Assembly (NCBI RefSeq): GCF_018394055.1
Contig: NZ_CP074441.1
Location: 124,001-188,000, forward strand
DNA from: Weissella ceti
GTDB lineage: Bacteria > Bacillota > Bacilli > Lactobacillales > Lactobacillaceae
Direction of reading: 5' to 3'
Length of the DNA: 64,000 nt
Shown here one piece after another: positions 44,494 to 52,506 of this stretch. The translations under genes were made by a program, and so were the position numbers. The notes below the pieces were generated by a model. The model worked only from the letters and a program-made list of their open reading frames with translations, did not search any database and was not told the DNA's origin. Position 1 is the first letter of the stretch; every line of letters begins with the position of its first letter.

Positions 44494-44583
44494 GGAGGAT
44501 TACCCAAGTCTGGCTGAAGGGAACGGTCTTGAAAACCGTCAGGTCGTGAAAGCGGCGCGTGGGTTCGAATCCCACATCCTCCT
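44494..44583 (+). tRNA. tRNA-Ser (UGA), copy 1
   Basis: A 90-base class II tRNA with a long variable arm. The anticodon loop is CTTGAAA with anticodon TGA. Acceptor arms GGAGGAT and ATCCTCC pair. The base at the discriminator position is T rather than the usual G, and no CCA is encoded. Confidence 0.95.
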
Positions 44584-44597
44584 TTTTCTTATATTAT

Positions 44598-44671
<74 letters not shown>

Positions 44672-44676
44672 TTTAT

Positions 44677-44766
44677 GGAGAATTACCCAAGTCTGGCTGA
44701 AGGGAACGGTCTTGAAAACCGTCAGGTCGTGAAAGCGGCGCGTGGGTTCGAATCCCACATTCTCCT
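44677..44766 (+). tRNA. tRNA-Ser (UGA), copy 2
   Basis: A near copy of the first Ser gene. Only the acceptor stem differs (GGAGAAT with ATTCTCC, one changed pair including a G-U). The position 73 base is again T. Confidence 0.95.
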
Positions 44767-44774
44767 TAATTTAA

Positions 44775-44810
44775 AACATATCCCACATTCCATGGGATAT
44801 GTTTTTTTTT
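44775..44810 (+). terminator. Terminator of the tRNA operon
   Basis: An eleven-pair hairpin (44775-44785 with 44793-44803) followed by a T run, just before the next gene's ribosome-binding site. Confidence 0.85.
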
Positions 44811-44833
44811 ACCAAAAAATGAGGAGGGTTATG

Positions 44834-46414
44834 ATGACTAAGATACATTTACATTTTCTGCGTTATGCAGGAATTGCGTTACTATTTGCAATCGTATCAG
44901 TACTTTTACTACCGGTGTATGGTGGGTTACCAGTTGTGTTTGAAGTAACAGATGAACGCTTTATCTATGGATTATTAGGTTTGTCTGGATTGTTTATCAT
45001 GTGGACATCAGTACAAATGTTACGACAAGCAATACGTGAGTTAAAAACATGTGGGACTGGATCGGTGTTATTGGTTGTCTTGGGACAAGTGATGCTTTTG
45101 GGTGTGACGATGTGGCAATATTTAACACCAGCCTCAATGCATAATTTATTTATGGGTGTAACACTACCAATTTACTTTGTAAGCATGTGTATCGTATACC
45201 TAACATTAAATTGGGCACAAAAACAAGAAGATAAAGGCTTATTTTCAACACGTATTCAAAAGAGTACGCGCGGATTAGTCGCAATGATTCTGCTAATGAG
45301 TGTTGTTAGTTTTGTTGTATTTTTGAACCGCGGAGACATACAAGTTGCATTATTGATTAGTGGTGCTTTGTTACTAGTTGTAGAGCCACGTTGGGCAATC
45401 TTACGTGTGAGTGAATTACGCAAGAACGAAGTACATAATTTAGAAAAAGAAGGTATTCAAGTTCTTGATCACCAAAGCTTGGATAAATTACCAACATTGT
45501 CAGATGTTATTGTTGAAAAAGAGGGTGTATTAACTGAAAATAGTTTTCAAGTTTACTCAGTTAATTCACTGTCTAAATCGTTAAGTGAATATGATGTTTT
45601 AACAATTGTTGCAAGTTTGGAAGCCAATTTGTCAGATGATTTTAGTCGCAGTGTTGTAGCATATGCACAAGAACATGGCGTGTATCCAGTAGAAGTATTG
45701 GAACAAACCGTGTTACCAAGTGTTGGTGTTGAAGGGGAAGTCTTTGGCGTTGAATATGCATTGGTTATGGCTTCTTATGCGCACGAACAACAATACCGTG
45801 TTAATGCGAAACGTCTAGAAGCAACTTTGGCATTAGGGAACTCAATCCGTTTGCTTGTGCATGGGGATGAAGTTGTTGGTGCTGTGAATTATGGTGAAAG
45901 TTTCCGTCGTGATTTAGGAGATCTTGATCGTTATTTCCAAACGCACGATATGCAAGTACGTGTTGCCACAACGGATACAATGGGATCTGTCCGACCAATT
46001 CGAGAAATCATGAAGAGTGTTGTGACTGTACAGGCAGATTTAACAGCTGCCCAACAATACGAACAACAAGCATCTTGGACTGAAGAAGTCCCAACGCTGT
46101 TCTTAACACGCGGTGCATTACCGGCGAAGGTAGATCCAGCTCTTGTTATTAAGACAGGGGATAATGATCGAGGTGCCGATATTATGCTAACAGAGATGAC
46201 ACAACTATCTATGTTGCATGAAGCTGCTGTTAAATTACGTAATATCAATGTTTGGACCATTGTTCGCTGGACGATCTTGAGTATTGTGCTTGTAGCAGGG
46301 CTGTTTATGGCAGAACTAGTCTTTGATGACTGGTTGGTTGCACCAACTTTTGCGATTTTAATTCGTGCTATCATGTCTTTGATTTTAAGCCTCGTTGACC
46401 CTGAATTGAAATAA
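44834..46414 (+). CDS. Degenerate P1B-ATPase-like membrane protein (probable pseudoenzyme)
   Basis: A 526-residue protein. Six helices precede and two follow a soluble domain of about 280 residues, the topology of a P1B ATPase. Aligning by eye with CopB: the C-P-H of the sixth helix is E-P-R (184-186); the phosphorylation loop D-K-T-G-T-L-T-E is E-K-E-G-V-L-T-E (228-235); the H-P motif in S-L-E-x-N-S-x-H-P is replaced by S-D-D-F; the T-G-D site reads T-T-D; the A-domain with T-G-E is missing, since helices four and five are only about 18 residues apart. The region A-D-I-M-L ... K-L-R-N-I-N-V-W corresponds to the end of the P domain. Start chosen at 44834 after GAGGAGG. The frame is intact, so it is under selection but cannot pump by the usual cycle. 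Confidence 0.7.
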   Translation: MTKIHLHFLRYAGIALLFAIVSVLLLPVYGGLPVVFEVTDERFIYGLLGLSGLFIMWTSVQMLRQAIRELKTCGTGSVLLVVLGQVMLLGVTMWQYLTPASMHNLFMGVTLPIYFVSMCIVYLTLNWAQKQEDKGLFSTRIQKSTRGLVAMILLMSVVSFVVFLNRGDIQVALLISGALLLVVEPRWAILRVSELRKNEVHNLEKEGIQVLDHQSLDKLPTLSDVIVEKEGVLTENSFQVYSVNSLSKSLSEYDVLTIVASLEANLSDDFSRSVVAYAQEHGVYPVEVLEQTVLPSVGVEGEVFGVEYALVMASYAHEQQYRVNAKRLEATLALGNSIRLLVHGDEVVGAVNYGESFRRDLGDLDRYFQTHDMQVRVATTDTMGSVRPIREIMKSVVTVQADLTAAQQYEQQASWTEEVPTLFLTRGALPAKVDPALVIKTGDNDRGADIMLTEMTQLSMLHEAAVKLRNINVWTIVRWTILSIVLVAGLFMAELVFDDWLVAPTFAILIRAIMSLILSLVDPELK

Positions 46415-46420
46415 CTATGA

Positions 46421-46447
46421 AATAGAGACTATGGTCTCTATTTTTTT
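46421..46447 (+). terminator. Terminator after the pseudo-ATPase
   Basis: A nine-pair hairpin (46421-46429 with 46434-46442) and a T run. Confidence 0.8.
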
Positions 46448-46562
46448 GTAATCACTCGGTCATTAAATTGACATTAACACGTATAAACCTTAAAATTAAA
46501 CTTGTGTGAATAGCACCATATCGTATACATGGAGACATGTATATAGAGACAGGAGAAATATA

Positions 46563-48128
46563 ATGGAGAACGTACTCATGTTTATCCTTGTTTCGTTTGC
46601 CGCAATCGTAATTGGTGGTTTTCTGGGTTATTTTTTTGCTGATAAAGCAATTAATAAGCGACTTTCAGATGCCCATAGAAATGCAACAGATATCACGAAT
46701 CAAGCAACTATTGAAGCAACGCAATTAAAAAAGTCTGCTTTAGTAGAAGCTCGAGATGAAAGCCAACGTTATCAAGACCGTATTGAATCTGAACTACAAG
46801 AACGACGTTCAGAAGTAAAAGTACAAGAAGAACGACTTGTTAGTCGTGAAGCTGTATTAGATCGTAAAGATGCTTCTTTGCAAAAGCGTGAAGAAGGTGT
46901 TGTTGATAAAGAAAAGGTTCTAGATCAACAACGACAAAGTGTAGCTGACAAGCTGAAGCATGCAGATGCTTTGGTTGATGCACGTGAATCAAAGCTTAGT
47001 GAAATTGCTAACCTTGATCAGGAAGAAGCACGTGAACGTGTTTTGTCTGAAACTAAGGATGCCTTGGCAGCCGAACGTGCAGTGATGATTAAGGAAAGTA
47101 ATGCACAAGCAAATGCTGAAGCTGATAAGCGCGCCAAGGAACTTATTGTTGGTGCCATTCAACGTTCAGCTGCTGACATGGTTGCTGAAACAACCGTTTC
47201 AGTTGTTAACTTGCCAAATGACGACATGAAGGGCCGTATTATTGGTCGTGAAGGTCGTAATATCCGTGCCTTGGAAACAGTCACTGGAATTGACGTTATC
47301 ATTGACGATACACCGGAAGCGGTTGTGTTGAGTGGTTACGACCCAATCCGTCGTGAAATTGCCAAGAACACATTGGATAAGTTGATTTCTGACGGACGAA
47401 TTCACCCAGCGCGAATCGAAGAAACCGTTGAAAAGTCTCGTAAAGAGATGGATGAACATATTCGTGAAGTTGGAGAACAAGCAGTCTTTGATCTAGGGAT
47501 TCACAACATGCATCCTGATTTGATTAAGACACTTGGTCGTCTAAACTACCGTACTAGTTACGGACAAAACGTTTTGGTACATTCTATTGAAGTTGCCAAG
47601 CTATCAGGATTGCTAGCTGCGGAACTTGGTGAAGATGTTACTCAAGCTAAGCGTGCAGGTTTGCTACACGACATTGGAAAGGCAGTTGACCATGATGTTG
47701 ATGGCTCACACGTTGAACTAGGAGTTGAATTGGCTTCTAAGTACAACGAACGTGCTGAAATCATCAACGCAATTGCTTCACATCACAATGACGTTGAACC
47801 TGAATTCGTTGTATCAGAATTAGTTGCTGCAGCTGACTCAATTTCAGCTGCACGTCCAGGGGCTCGTTCAGAATCTTTGGAAAACTATGTGCAACGTTTG
47901 AAGCAATTGGAAACAATTGCTAACGGATTTAGTGGTGTTGATAAGTCATTTGCGATCCAAGCAGGTCGTGAAGTTCGTGTTGTTGTTGAACCAGCAGCCG
48001 TTACTGACTTAGAAGCAACTGTCTTGGCACACGATATCAAGACACAAATTGAAACAGAATTGGATTATCCAGGACATATTAAGGTCACAGTAATTCGTGA
48101 ATCTCGTTCGATTGAATATGCTAAATAA
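46563..48128 (+). CDS. rny: Ribonuclease Y
   Basis: A 521-residue membrane-anchored endoribonuclease that starts bulk mRNA decay. One N-terminal helix (about 3-25) precedes a long coiled coil to about residue 200. The KH domain ([13 protein letters not shown], about 224) and the HD domain with L-L-H-D-I-G-K-A (about 367) follow. The start at 46563 follows AGGAG; the in-frame ATG at 46506 has none. Terminator hairpin follows. Confidence 0.96.
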   Translation: MENVLMFILVSFAAIVIGGFLGYFFADKAINKRLSDAHRNATDITNQATIEATQLKKSALVEARDESQRYQDRIESELQERRSEVKVQEERLVSREAVLDRKDASLQKREEGVVDKEKVLDQQRQSVADKLKHADALVDARESKLSEIANLDQEEARERVLSETKDALAAERAVMIKESNAQANAEADKRAKELIVGAIQRSAADMVAETTVSVVNLPNDDMKGRIIGREGRNIRALETVTGIDVIIDDTPEAVVLSGYDPIRREIAKNTLDKLISDGRIHPARIEETVEKSRKEMDEHIREVGEQAVFDLGIHNMHPDLIKTLGRLNYRTSYGQNVLVHSIEVAKLSGLLAAELGEDVTQAKRAGLLHDIGKAVDHDVDGSHVELGVELASKYNERAEIINAIASHHNDVEPEFVVSELVAAADSISAARPGARSESLENYVQRLKQLETIANGFSGVDKSFAIQAGREVRVVVEPAAVTDLEATVLAHDIKTQIETELDYPGHIKVTVIRESRSIEYAK

Positions 48129-48133
48129 ATAAG

Positions 48134-48163
48134 AAGCATCGACTTAGGTCGATGCTTTTTTTG
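48134..48163 (+). terminator. Terminator after rny
   Basis: A ten-pair hairpin (48134-48143 with 48148-48157) with a T run. Confidence 0.87.
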
Positions 48164-48313
48164 CGTCTTAAAAGTCATTAAAACCGTTAGTAGGCATGTG
48201 AGTTGATTGGAAAGGCTAATCACTTATAAAGAGGTCGAAGATGATAGAAACACAAAAGAGGAGGCCGTAGGTGCTAAGTTGGGAAGCATAGTATATTGAA
48301 TTGGGAGGATAGT

Positions 48314-48556
48314 ATGGGAGAACAAGTAAAAACAACAGTAAAGGTACCAATTTCAAAGGCAAAATTTTATGGTTACTTGAGCGCAAATGATGCAAAAACA
48401 GGTGGGCCAAAGTTATTGCGAACTTTGTGTATTGCATCAGATGTACGTAATTCTGAATTGACAACGTTAGCGCATTTCTTTGTGGAGTTGGGGGAAGAAG
48501 AAGTGATTTCGCATATTTTAGTTGCGAAGAATACGTTAGAAAGCATGGGGAATTAG
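48314..48556 (+). CDS. Small protein, unknown (80 residues)
   Basis: An 80-residue cytosolic protein with a basic N-terminal half and acidic C-terminal half. GGGAGGA lies ideally before the ATG at 48314. I do not recognise it. It is followed eight bases later by another small gene with its own AGGAG, so the two form a small operon. No membrane segment, Cys pair or DNA-binding motif is clear. Confidence 0.6.
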   Translation: MGEQVKTTVKVPISKAKFYGYLSANDAKTGGPKLLRTLCIASDVRNSELTTLAHFFVELGEEEVISHILVAKNTLESMGN

Positions 48557-48564
48557 GAGAAATT

Positions 48565-48804
48565 ATGGCTAAATTAAAAGTAACCTTTATTGTTGATCGA
48601 GCTAACAAAGATAAAAATGTCGAATGGTTTGTAGATAATGTTGATGGGACTGTTACGCAAGAACAAGCACAAAAAGCTTTGCAACGACTAAAGCGAATTG
48701 AATATTTGTTAAAGCCAAATGGAGAGCCTTTATATCGCGACGTAAAGGAAATTGATGCTGAAATTTTGCAAGAATCTGCAGTTCTTAAAGTGACTAGCGC
48801 GTAA
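48565..48804 (+). CDS. Small charged protein, unknown (79 residues)
   Basis: A 79-residue protein with Lys/Asp/Glu-rich amphipathic helices. It begins with a hydrophobic strand (L-K-V-T-F-I-V-D) and has a heptad-like Q-x-A-L-x-x-L stretch. AGGAG is well placed. It is coupled to the 48314 gene and lies just upstream of a promoter for a candidate small RNA. Function unknown. Confidence 0.6.
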   Translation: MAKLKVTFIVDRANKDKNVEWFVDNVDGTVTQEQAQKALQRLKRIEYLLKPNGEPLYRDVKEIDAEILQESAVLKVTSA

Positions 48805-48822
48805 GTTATTAAAAGAAAAATT

Positions 48823-48851
48823 TTGGTTTCTCAGAAAGAATAGGGTATAAT
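48823..48851 (+). promoter_or_regulatory. Promoter of the 48858 candidate small RNA
   Basis: TTGGTT (48823-48828), 17 bases, TATAAT (48846-48851). Confidence 0.6.
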
Positions 48852-48857
48852 AATCGT

Positions 48858-48950
48858 ATTCAGAATGTTGTGGAGCTTGGCCACATGACACGTGTTATGA
48901 GACAACTCCATCCTGACTCAAAGGTCCTCAACGCGCAGGGGGCCTTTTTT
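48858..48950 (+). ncRNA. Candidate small RNA upstream of the guaC 3' end
   Basis: About 93 bases between a consensus-like promoter and an intrinsic terminator (48920-48929 with 48938-48947, T tail). No gene of either strand fits. Internal structure includes GTGG/CCAC, the perfect palindrome CATGACACGTGTTATG near 48883-48898, and a GTTGT/ACAAC closing stem. It does not look like SRP, 6S, RNase P or a riboswitch I know, and no gene follows on its strand. Confidence 0.45.
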
Positions 48951-48999
48951 ATATGTTTAAAGTGTATGGTAAATATATATGTGTTAGATGAGTAAAGAT

Positions 49000-49040
49000 A
49001 AAACCCGCATACCAAATTATATTTGGTATGCGGGTTTTTG
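49000..49040. terminator. Bidirectional terminator after guaC
   Basis: An inverted repeat of about 18 pairs (49000-49017 with 49021-49038) with A and T flanks. Confidence 0.88.
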
Positions 49041-49057
49041 ATATGAGATATTAATCG

Positions 49058-50044
49058 TTAGAAGTGATCTCCACTACGAATAGTATTAGGTACAATAACA
49101 AAGTCTACATCCTTCAAAACAGCGATAGAGTCACCACCAGCATAAGAAATAGCAGATTGTAGATCTTCTTGCATTTCGTGGAGTGTGGCATAGATACTAC
49201 CACGATATGGAACCATCAATTTTTTACCTTCTACGTTCTTGTATTCACCCTTTTGGAATTGAGAAGCTGAACCAAAGTAAGCTTTGAATGTCTTGCCATC
49301 AATGGTTAATAGTTCACCGGGATTTTCATCATGACCGGCTAGCATTGAACCAACCATGACCATTGTTGCGCCGAAACGTAAAGACTTAGCAATATCACCA
49401 TTAGTACGTAAACCACCATCGGCAATAATGGGCTTTGTTGCAACTTGTGCACATTGTTCAATAGCAGCTAATTGCCAACCACCAGTACCAAAACCAGTCT
49501 TCAGTTTTGTGATACAAGCCATCCCCGGACCAACACCAACCTTAGTTGCGTCAGCACCAGCATCTTCTAATGCGATGACCGCATCAGGTGTCGCGACGTT
49601 ACCAGCAATTACAAATGTATCAGGTAACTTCTCCTTAATGTACTTAATCATGTTGATCACAGTATCAGCATAACCATGTGCGATATCGATTGTGATATAT
49701 TCTGGAATTAAACCTTCACTAGCTAATTCATCAATAAATGTGTATTCTTCTGGCTTAACACCAACAGAGATAGAAGCAAAAGTGTCTTTATTATGAGCAT
49801 CTTGAATAAATGCTTTACGTGTAGACGGGTTAAAGCGGTGCATAACATAGAAGTAACCTTCTAATGCTAATTCTAGTGATAGTTTTTCGTCGAGCACAGT
49901 TTGCATGTTGGCGGGCATAACGGGTAGTTTGAATTGACGACCACCAAGTGACACGTGTGTATCAGCTTGACTGCGACTTGTTAAGACACAGCGACGGGGA
50001 ATTAGTTGCACATCTTCGTAATCAAACACTTTTGTTTCTAACAT
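49058..50044 (-). CDS. guaC: GMP reductase
   Basis: A 328-residue IMPDH/GMPR-fold enzyme. It converts GMP to IMP with NADPH. The catalytic Cys loop [10 protein letters not shown] and the following T-G-F-G-T-G-G-W-Q and [15 protein letters not shown] are characteristic of GuaC (type 2, no CBS domains). Upstream are PurBox-like sites, so it probably belongs to the same regulon as pbuG and purA, as in Bacillus subtilis. Terminator hairpin at its 3' end. Confidence 0.95.
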   Translation of the reverse strand: MLETKVFDYEDVQLIPRRCVLTSRSQADTHVSLGGRQFKLPVMPANMQTVLDEKLSLELALEGYFYVMHRFNPSTRKAFIQDAHNKDTFASISVGVKPEEYTFIDELASEGLIPEYITIDIAHGYADTVINMIKYIKEKLPDTFVIAGNVATPDAVIALEDAGADATKVGVGPGMACITKLKTGFGTGGWQLAAIEQCAQVATKPIIADGGLRTNGDIAKSLRFGATMVMVGSMLAGHDENPGELLTIDGKTFKAYFGSASQFQKGEYKNVEGKKLMVPYRGSIYATLHEMQEDLQSAISYAGGDSIAVLKDVDFVIVPNTIRSGDHF

Positions 50045-50065
50045 GAAAAGCCTCTTTCTTTATTT

Positions 50066-50201
50066 AAAGTTCGTGTTTTGGTTGATTTATGATATCTATC
50101 ACCAACCAAATAGTATTATACACGAATTATAAATAAGTAAAACACTAAATGTTCGCGAAATGGATAATTGTTAGATTTTCTAACGCGTATTGTTCGTTTT
50201 T
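50066..50201 (-). promoter_or_regulatory. guaC control region with three PurBox-like sites
   Basis: GTTCG cores occur at 50069-50073 (AAAGTTCGTGTTTT), 50151-50155 (AAATGTTCGCGAAAT) and 50191-50195 (ATTGTTCGTTTTT). The last two are 40 bases apart, like the 42-base spacing at pbuG-purA. A TATAAT box on the minus strand is at 50120-50115, with only a weak -35. The outermost box also lies five bases before the ssrA -10 box. Confidence 0.6.
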
Positions 50202-50205
50202 TTGA

Positions 50206-50211
50206 TATACT
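50206..50211 (+). promoter_or_regulatory. ssrA -10 box
   Basis: TATACT about 17 bases before the 5' end of tmRNA. The -35 region is weak. Confidence 0.5.
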
Positions 50212-50227
50212 AGATAAGTAATATCTC

Positions 50228-50588
50228 GGGGTCGTTTTGGAATCGACTAGTATTGTTCGAGCTAGTACTGCGTTTAGGGGTTGTGGCCCTATAATCCACT
50301 CAGACGAATTAACTGCAAACAATTCAAACAACTACGCTGTCGCTGCTTAAAAAACAGCACACGTGATCATTCCTAGCTGTGATTGCCAGCTACCGAGTGG
50401 TTTTATAAATTTAGTAATCTGCGCGTAACGGCCTCCGATTGGGGTTTTTACGAAGAGGATAATCAATCTAGTCATTTGATCGCCGTGTTACATGGCGTGC
50501 ACATGATGAATTTTAAATGATGTGACTATGAACGTAGATGTATTAGTGTCGTGGTGCTAGGACAGGGGTTCAAATCCCCTCGGCTCCA
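50228..50588 (+). ncRNA. ssrA: Transfer-messenger RNA (tmRNA)
   Basis: About 361 bases. The tRNA-like ends pair (GGGGTCG with CGGCTCC, discriminator A) and the T arm GGGTTCAAATCCC is present. The tag frame starts at 50315 and encodes A-N-N-S-N-N-Y-A-V-A-A before TAA (50348-50350), the usual hydrophobic degron end. It rescues stalled ribosomes with SmpB. Confidence 0.97.
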
Positions 50589-50616
50589 TTAATTGGGTGT
50601 TACCGCACCTACGATG

Positions 50617-50653
50617 AAAAAACGCTGTCTCACATTGAGATAGCGTTTTTTTA
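50617..50653 (+). terminator. Terminator after ssrA
   Basis: A stem of about 15 pairs (50619-50633 with 50637-50651) and a T run. Confidence 0.85.
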
Positions 50654-50857
50654 TTGCTCAAATGAGTATAAGTGCAGCACGTTGCAGAGAAGATTATTGT
50701 AAATATGAATAAAAAAATGGTAATGCGTTTTATTTCCTGCTTTTGCAAGTAAACAACCTGATAATAAATGGGCAACCCGTTATAGTTGATAACGTGGTGG
50801 GGCAATTTATTCTTGTAACCGACCATGTTGAGAAAGGCCTTATGCCAATTTAAGTGT

Positions 50858-50884
50858 ACACACCCCTCATTTACTTAATTCTTA
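50858..50884 (+). repeat. Direct repeat, left copy (toxin leader)
   Basis: ACACAC then CCCTC then ATTTACTTAATTCTTA, ending at the ribosome-binding site. The 12-mer ACTTAATTCTTA is identical in the right copy at 51087-51098. Confidence 0.75.
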
Positions 50885-50896
50885 GGAGGTGCAAAC

Positions 50897-51067
50897 ATGA
50901 ATAAAAGGAAAGGTTCTATTAGTGTAAATAATGTGATTGAGTGGGCGATTGGTATCTCAATTATTCTTGGTGCTATTGGTACGTTCATCGTTAAATTAGC
51001 TAAAGCTGATTATATACGTCGTAGTGATCCAAACGGCAAAAAGAAAAACGACCACTCCGGAGAGTAG
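50897..51067 (+). CDS. 56-residue single-helix membrane peptide, candidate type I toxin
   Basis: A small gene with an ideal ribosome-binding site (TAGGAGG, seven bases before ATG). Residues 1-12 are basic and polar, about 13-34 form one hydrophobic helix (V-I-E-W-A-I-G-I-S-I-I-L-G-A-I-G), and the tail is highly charged and ends in K-N-D-H-S-G-E. This plan resembles type I toxins and holin-like peptides, but I recognise no exact family. The context of direct repeats and a convergent antisense transcription unit supports the toxin idea. It could instead be a harmless small membrane protein. Confidence 0.55.
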   Translation: MNKRKGSISVNNVIEWAIGISIILGAIGTFIVKLAKADYIRRSDPNGKKKNDHSGE

Positions 51068-51073
51068 TCGTTA
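51048..51073. terminator. Inverted repeat over the toxin-like stop codon
   Basis: AACGACCACTC and GAGTAGTCGTT flank CCGG. On the minus strand it is followed by TTTTTCTTTTT, a proper terminator; on the plus strand no T run follows. Confidence 0.65.
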
Positions 51074-51098
51074 CACACATATTTACACTTAATTCTTA
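51073..51098 (+). repeat. Direct repeat, right copy
   Basis: ACACACATATTTACACTTAATTCTTA, an imperfect copy of 50858-50884 located inside the candidate antisense RNA. Confidence 0.75.
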
Positions 51099-51101
51099 AC
51101 C

Positions 51102-51135
51102 GCGTTAGGTAGCAGCAACTACCTAACGCTTTTTC
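51102..51135 (+). terminator. Terminator downstream of the toxin-like gene
   Basis: An eleven-pair hairpin (51102-51112 with 51119-51129) followed by TTTTTC on the plus strand. Confidence 0.8.
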
Positions 51136-51318
51136 TTTACTCCAATATCTTACAACGATTTAGTCGTGTCTGGCAAGTCAAGGTGAAAGTAGTAGATACC
51201 ATGCTATCCACGAGTCATTTATTTATGTGTTGGTTAAATGATTTAGTCTATATTAGTTTGAGGATAGTTTGTATTTTTATGCTATGATTTATATATAACC
51301 AACATGGGAGTGAAAAAG

Positions 51319-51924
51319 ATGACTGAATTTGAAAAAATGTTGGCAGAAGAGCTTTATGTACCAGCGGATTCAGAGTTAGAAGAACTGCGACATAAAGCAC
51401 ATCAATTGAGTCAATTATATAATCAATTGGATGAATCTGATACAGGACGTGCTGAAGTTTTGGGAAAGTTGTTAAGAGATATGGGAGATGGTAGTTATTT
51501 CCAGGGACCCATACAATTTGATTACGGAATAAATACTAGTGTTGGAAAGAATTTTTTTGCAAATTTCAACTTAACGATTTTTGATTGTGCAGAGGTGACG
51601 ATTGGCGATGATGTGATGGTCGGACCAAATGTATCATTGCTAACACCGCTCCATCCGTTGCGTTTTCAAGATAGAAATGTGCGAGTGAATACAGACGGGC
51701 ACATGGTGAATTATGAATATGCGGCACCGATAACAATTAATGATAATTGTTGGATATCAGGGGATGTCAAAATATTGGGCGGTGTGACGATCGGAGCAGG
51801 TAGTGTTATTGGGGCCGAGAGCGTTGTAACAAGAGATATCCCTGAAAATGTCATTGCAGTTGGAAATCCATGTCGTATTGTACGAGAAATAACAGAAGCA
51901 GATCGTATGAAATTACCAGAGTAA
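51319..51924 (+). CDS. Hexapeptide-repeat sugar O-acetyltransferase (Maa/LacA type)
   Basis: A 201-residue acetyl-CoA transferase. The N-terminal Maa domain (E-K-M-L-A-E-E-L-Y) and the left-handed beta-helix with H-P-L-R (catalytic His) and a final G-N-P-C-R-I-V are clear. Family members acetylate maltose, glucose or galactosides. The start is set at 51319, eight bases after GGGAG; the ATG at 51304 overlaps that site. The next gene starts 12 bases downstream. Confidence 0.88.
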   Translation: MTEFEKMLAEELYVPADSELEELRHKAHQLSQLYNQLDESDTGRAEVLGKLLRDMGDGSYFQGPIQFDYGINTSVGKNFFANFNLTIFDCAEVTIGDDVMVGPNVSLLTPLHPLRFQDRNVRVNTDGHMVNYEYAAPITINDNCWISGDVKILGGVTIGAGSVIGAESVVTRDIPENVIAVGNPCRIVREITEADRMKLPE

Positions 51925-51936
51925 GAGGGAAAGAAA

Positions 51937-52374
51937 ATGAGTATGTTTAAGCGAATCATGTCAGTGATTATTTGGCCAATTTTGGCTTACTTAATGTTCG
52001 AACTATTAGAATTTGTGACGTCTGTCGCGTTAGATGATGATATTTTGCAGTTTGCTCGTCGAGATGCCACTGAATTTATTTGGATATTCTTTGCATTATT
52101 TGTTTTCTTTATTGTGATTAGTGTCTTCGTATTGTTTTTAAATCATCGTTTGTTTGCATTGAAAGGCACATATGATGGTGCTTCTGCCTCTTTGAACATG
52201 GTCACAACCTTTACCAGTGTAACTGCATTGGTTGTGCAATTTGCCGGTGGTGAGATTCCAAAAGGCTTCTTGACCTTTACGCTAGGAACAATTTTGATCT
52301 CAATGTCACTATCAATTACGTCTAAAGTGTTGAAGTGGCGACGTGCACATAACATTAAGAAGAGTTTTAAGTAA
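51937..52374 (+). CDS. Small membrane protein, unknown
   Basis: A 145-residue protein with four predicted helices (about 8-28, 45-68, 82-100, 107-127) and a basic C-terminus. I do not recognise it. It follows the acetyltransferase by 12 bases, with GAGGG before ATG, and precedes the GGDEF genes. It may belong to the same accessory group. Confidence 0.6.
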   Translation: MSMFKRIMSVIIWPILAYLMFELLEFVTSVALDDDILQFARRDATEFIWIFFALFVFFIVISVFVLFLNHRLFALKGTYDGASASLNMVTTFTSVTALVVQFAGGEIPKGFLTFTLGTILISMSLSITSKVLKWRRAHNIKKSFK

Positions 52375-52472
52375 GATATATTGACAATGTACATGAAAAG
52401 CCTGTTTTAAGCGATAATATGGGTGTTGTATGACGTAAAATTTGATAGAATGTTTAAAGCAGTGTCGGATAA

Positions 52473-52492
52473 AAATCCGAACATTCGAATGT
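52473..52492 (+). promoter_or_regulatory. PurBox match and palindrome in the leader of the first GGDEF gene
   Basis: AAATCCGAACATT (52473-52485) fits all 13 positions of the PurR consensus AWWWCCGAACWWT. It overlaps the palindrome ACATTCGAATGT (52481-52492) and the right half of a CGGAT/ATCCG hairpin. It lies directly before the ribosome-binding site of the gene at 52507. Confidence 0.45.
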
Positions 52493-52506
52493 AGGGGGAG
52501 ATTGTC

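Larger units (their letters stand above)
50589..50896 (+). other. Gap between ssrA and the small toxin-like gene
   Basis: About 310 bases. It holds the ssrA terminator, short inverted repeats (GGCCTTATGCC near 50838) and weak promoter-like pairs (TTGATA-16-TATTCT near 50790; TTGAGA-17-TAAGTG near 50829-50856). The last 40 bases are the leader of the following small gene. No other gene is visible. Confidence 0.5.
51037..51140 (-). ncRNA. Candidate antisense RNA (antitoxin)
   Basis: On the minus strand TTGCCA (51176-51171), an 18-base spacer and TAAGAT (51152-51147) would start a transcript near 51140. It would first form the GCGTTAGGTAG/CTACCTAACGC hairpin, then carry the complement of the right direct repeat, and end at the stem 51048-51073, which on this strand is followed by T residues. 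About 100 bases. Inference from sequence only. Confidence 0.4.

Noticed and set aside
44675-44833. Longer N-terminus of the pseudo-ATPase gene starting at 44675
   Set aside because: It would translate the second tRNA-Ser and a terminator; the strong ribosome-binding site is at 44821.
50557-50826. 89-codon minus-strand frame ending in E-P-R-G-F-E-P-L-S
   Set aside because: The end is antisense of the tmRNA T arm, a common artefact; no ribosome-binding site.
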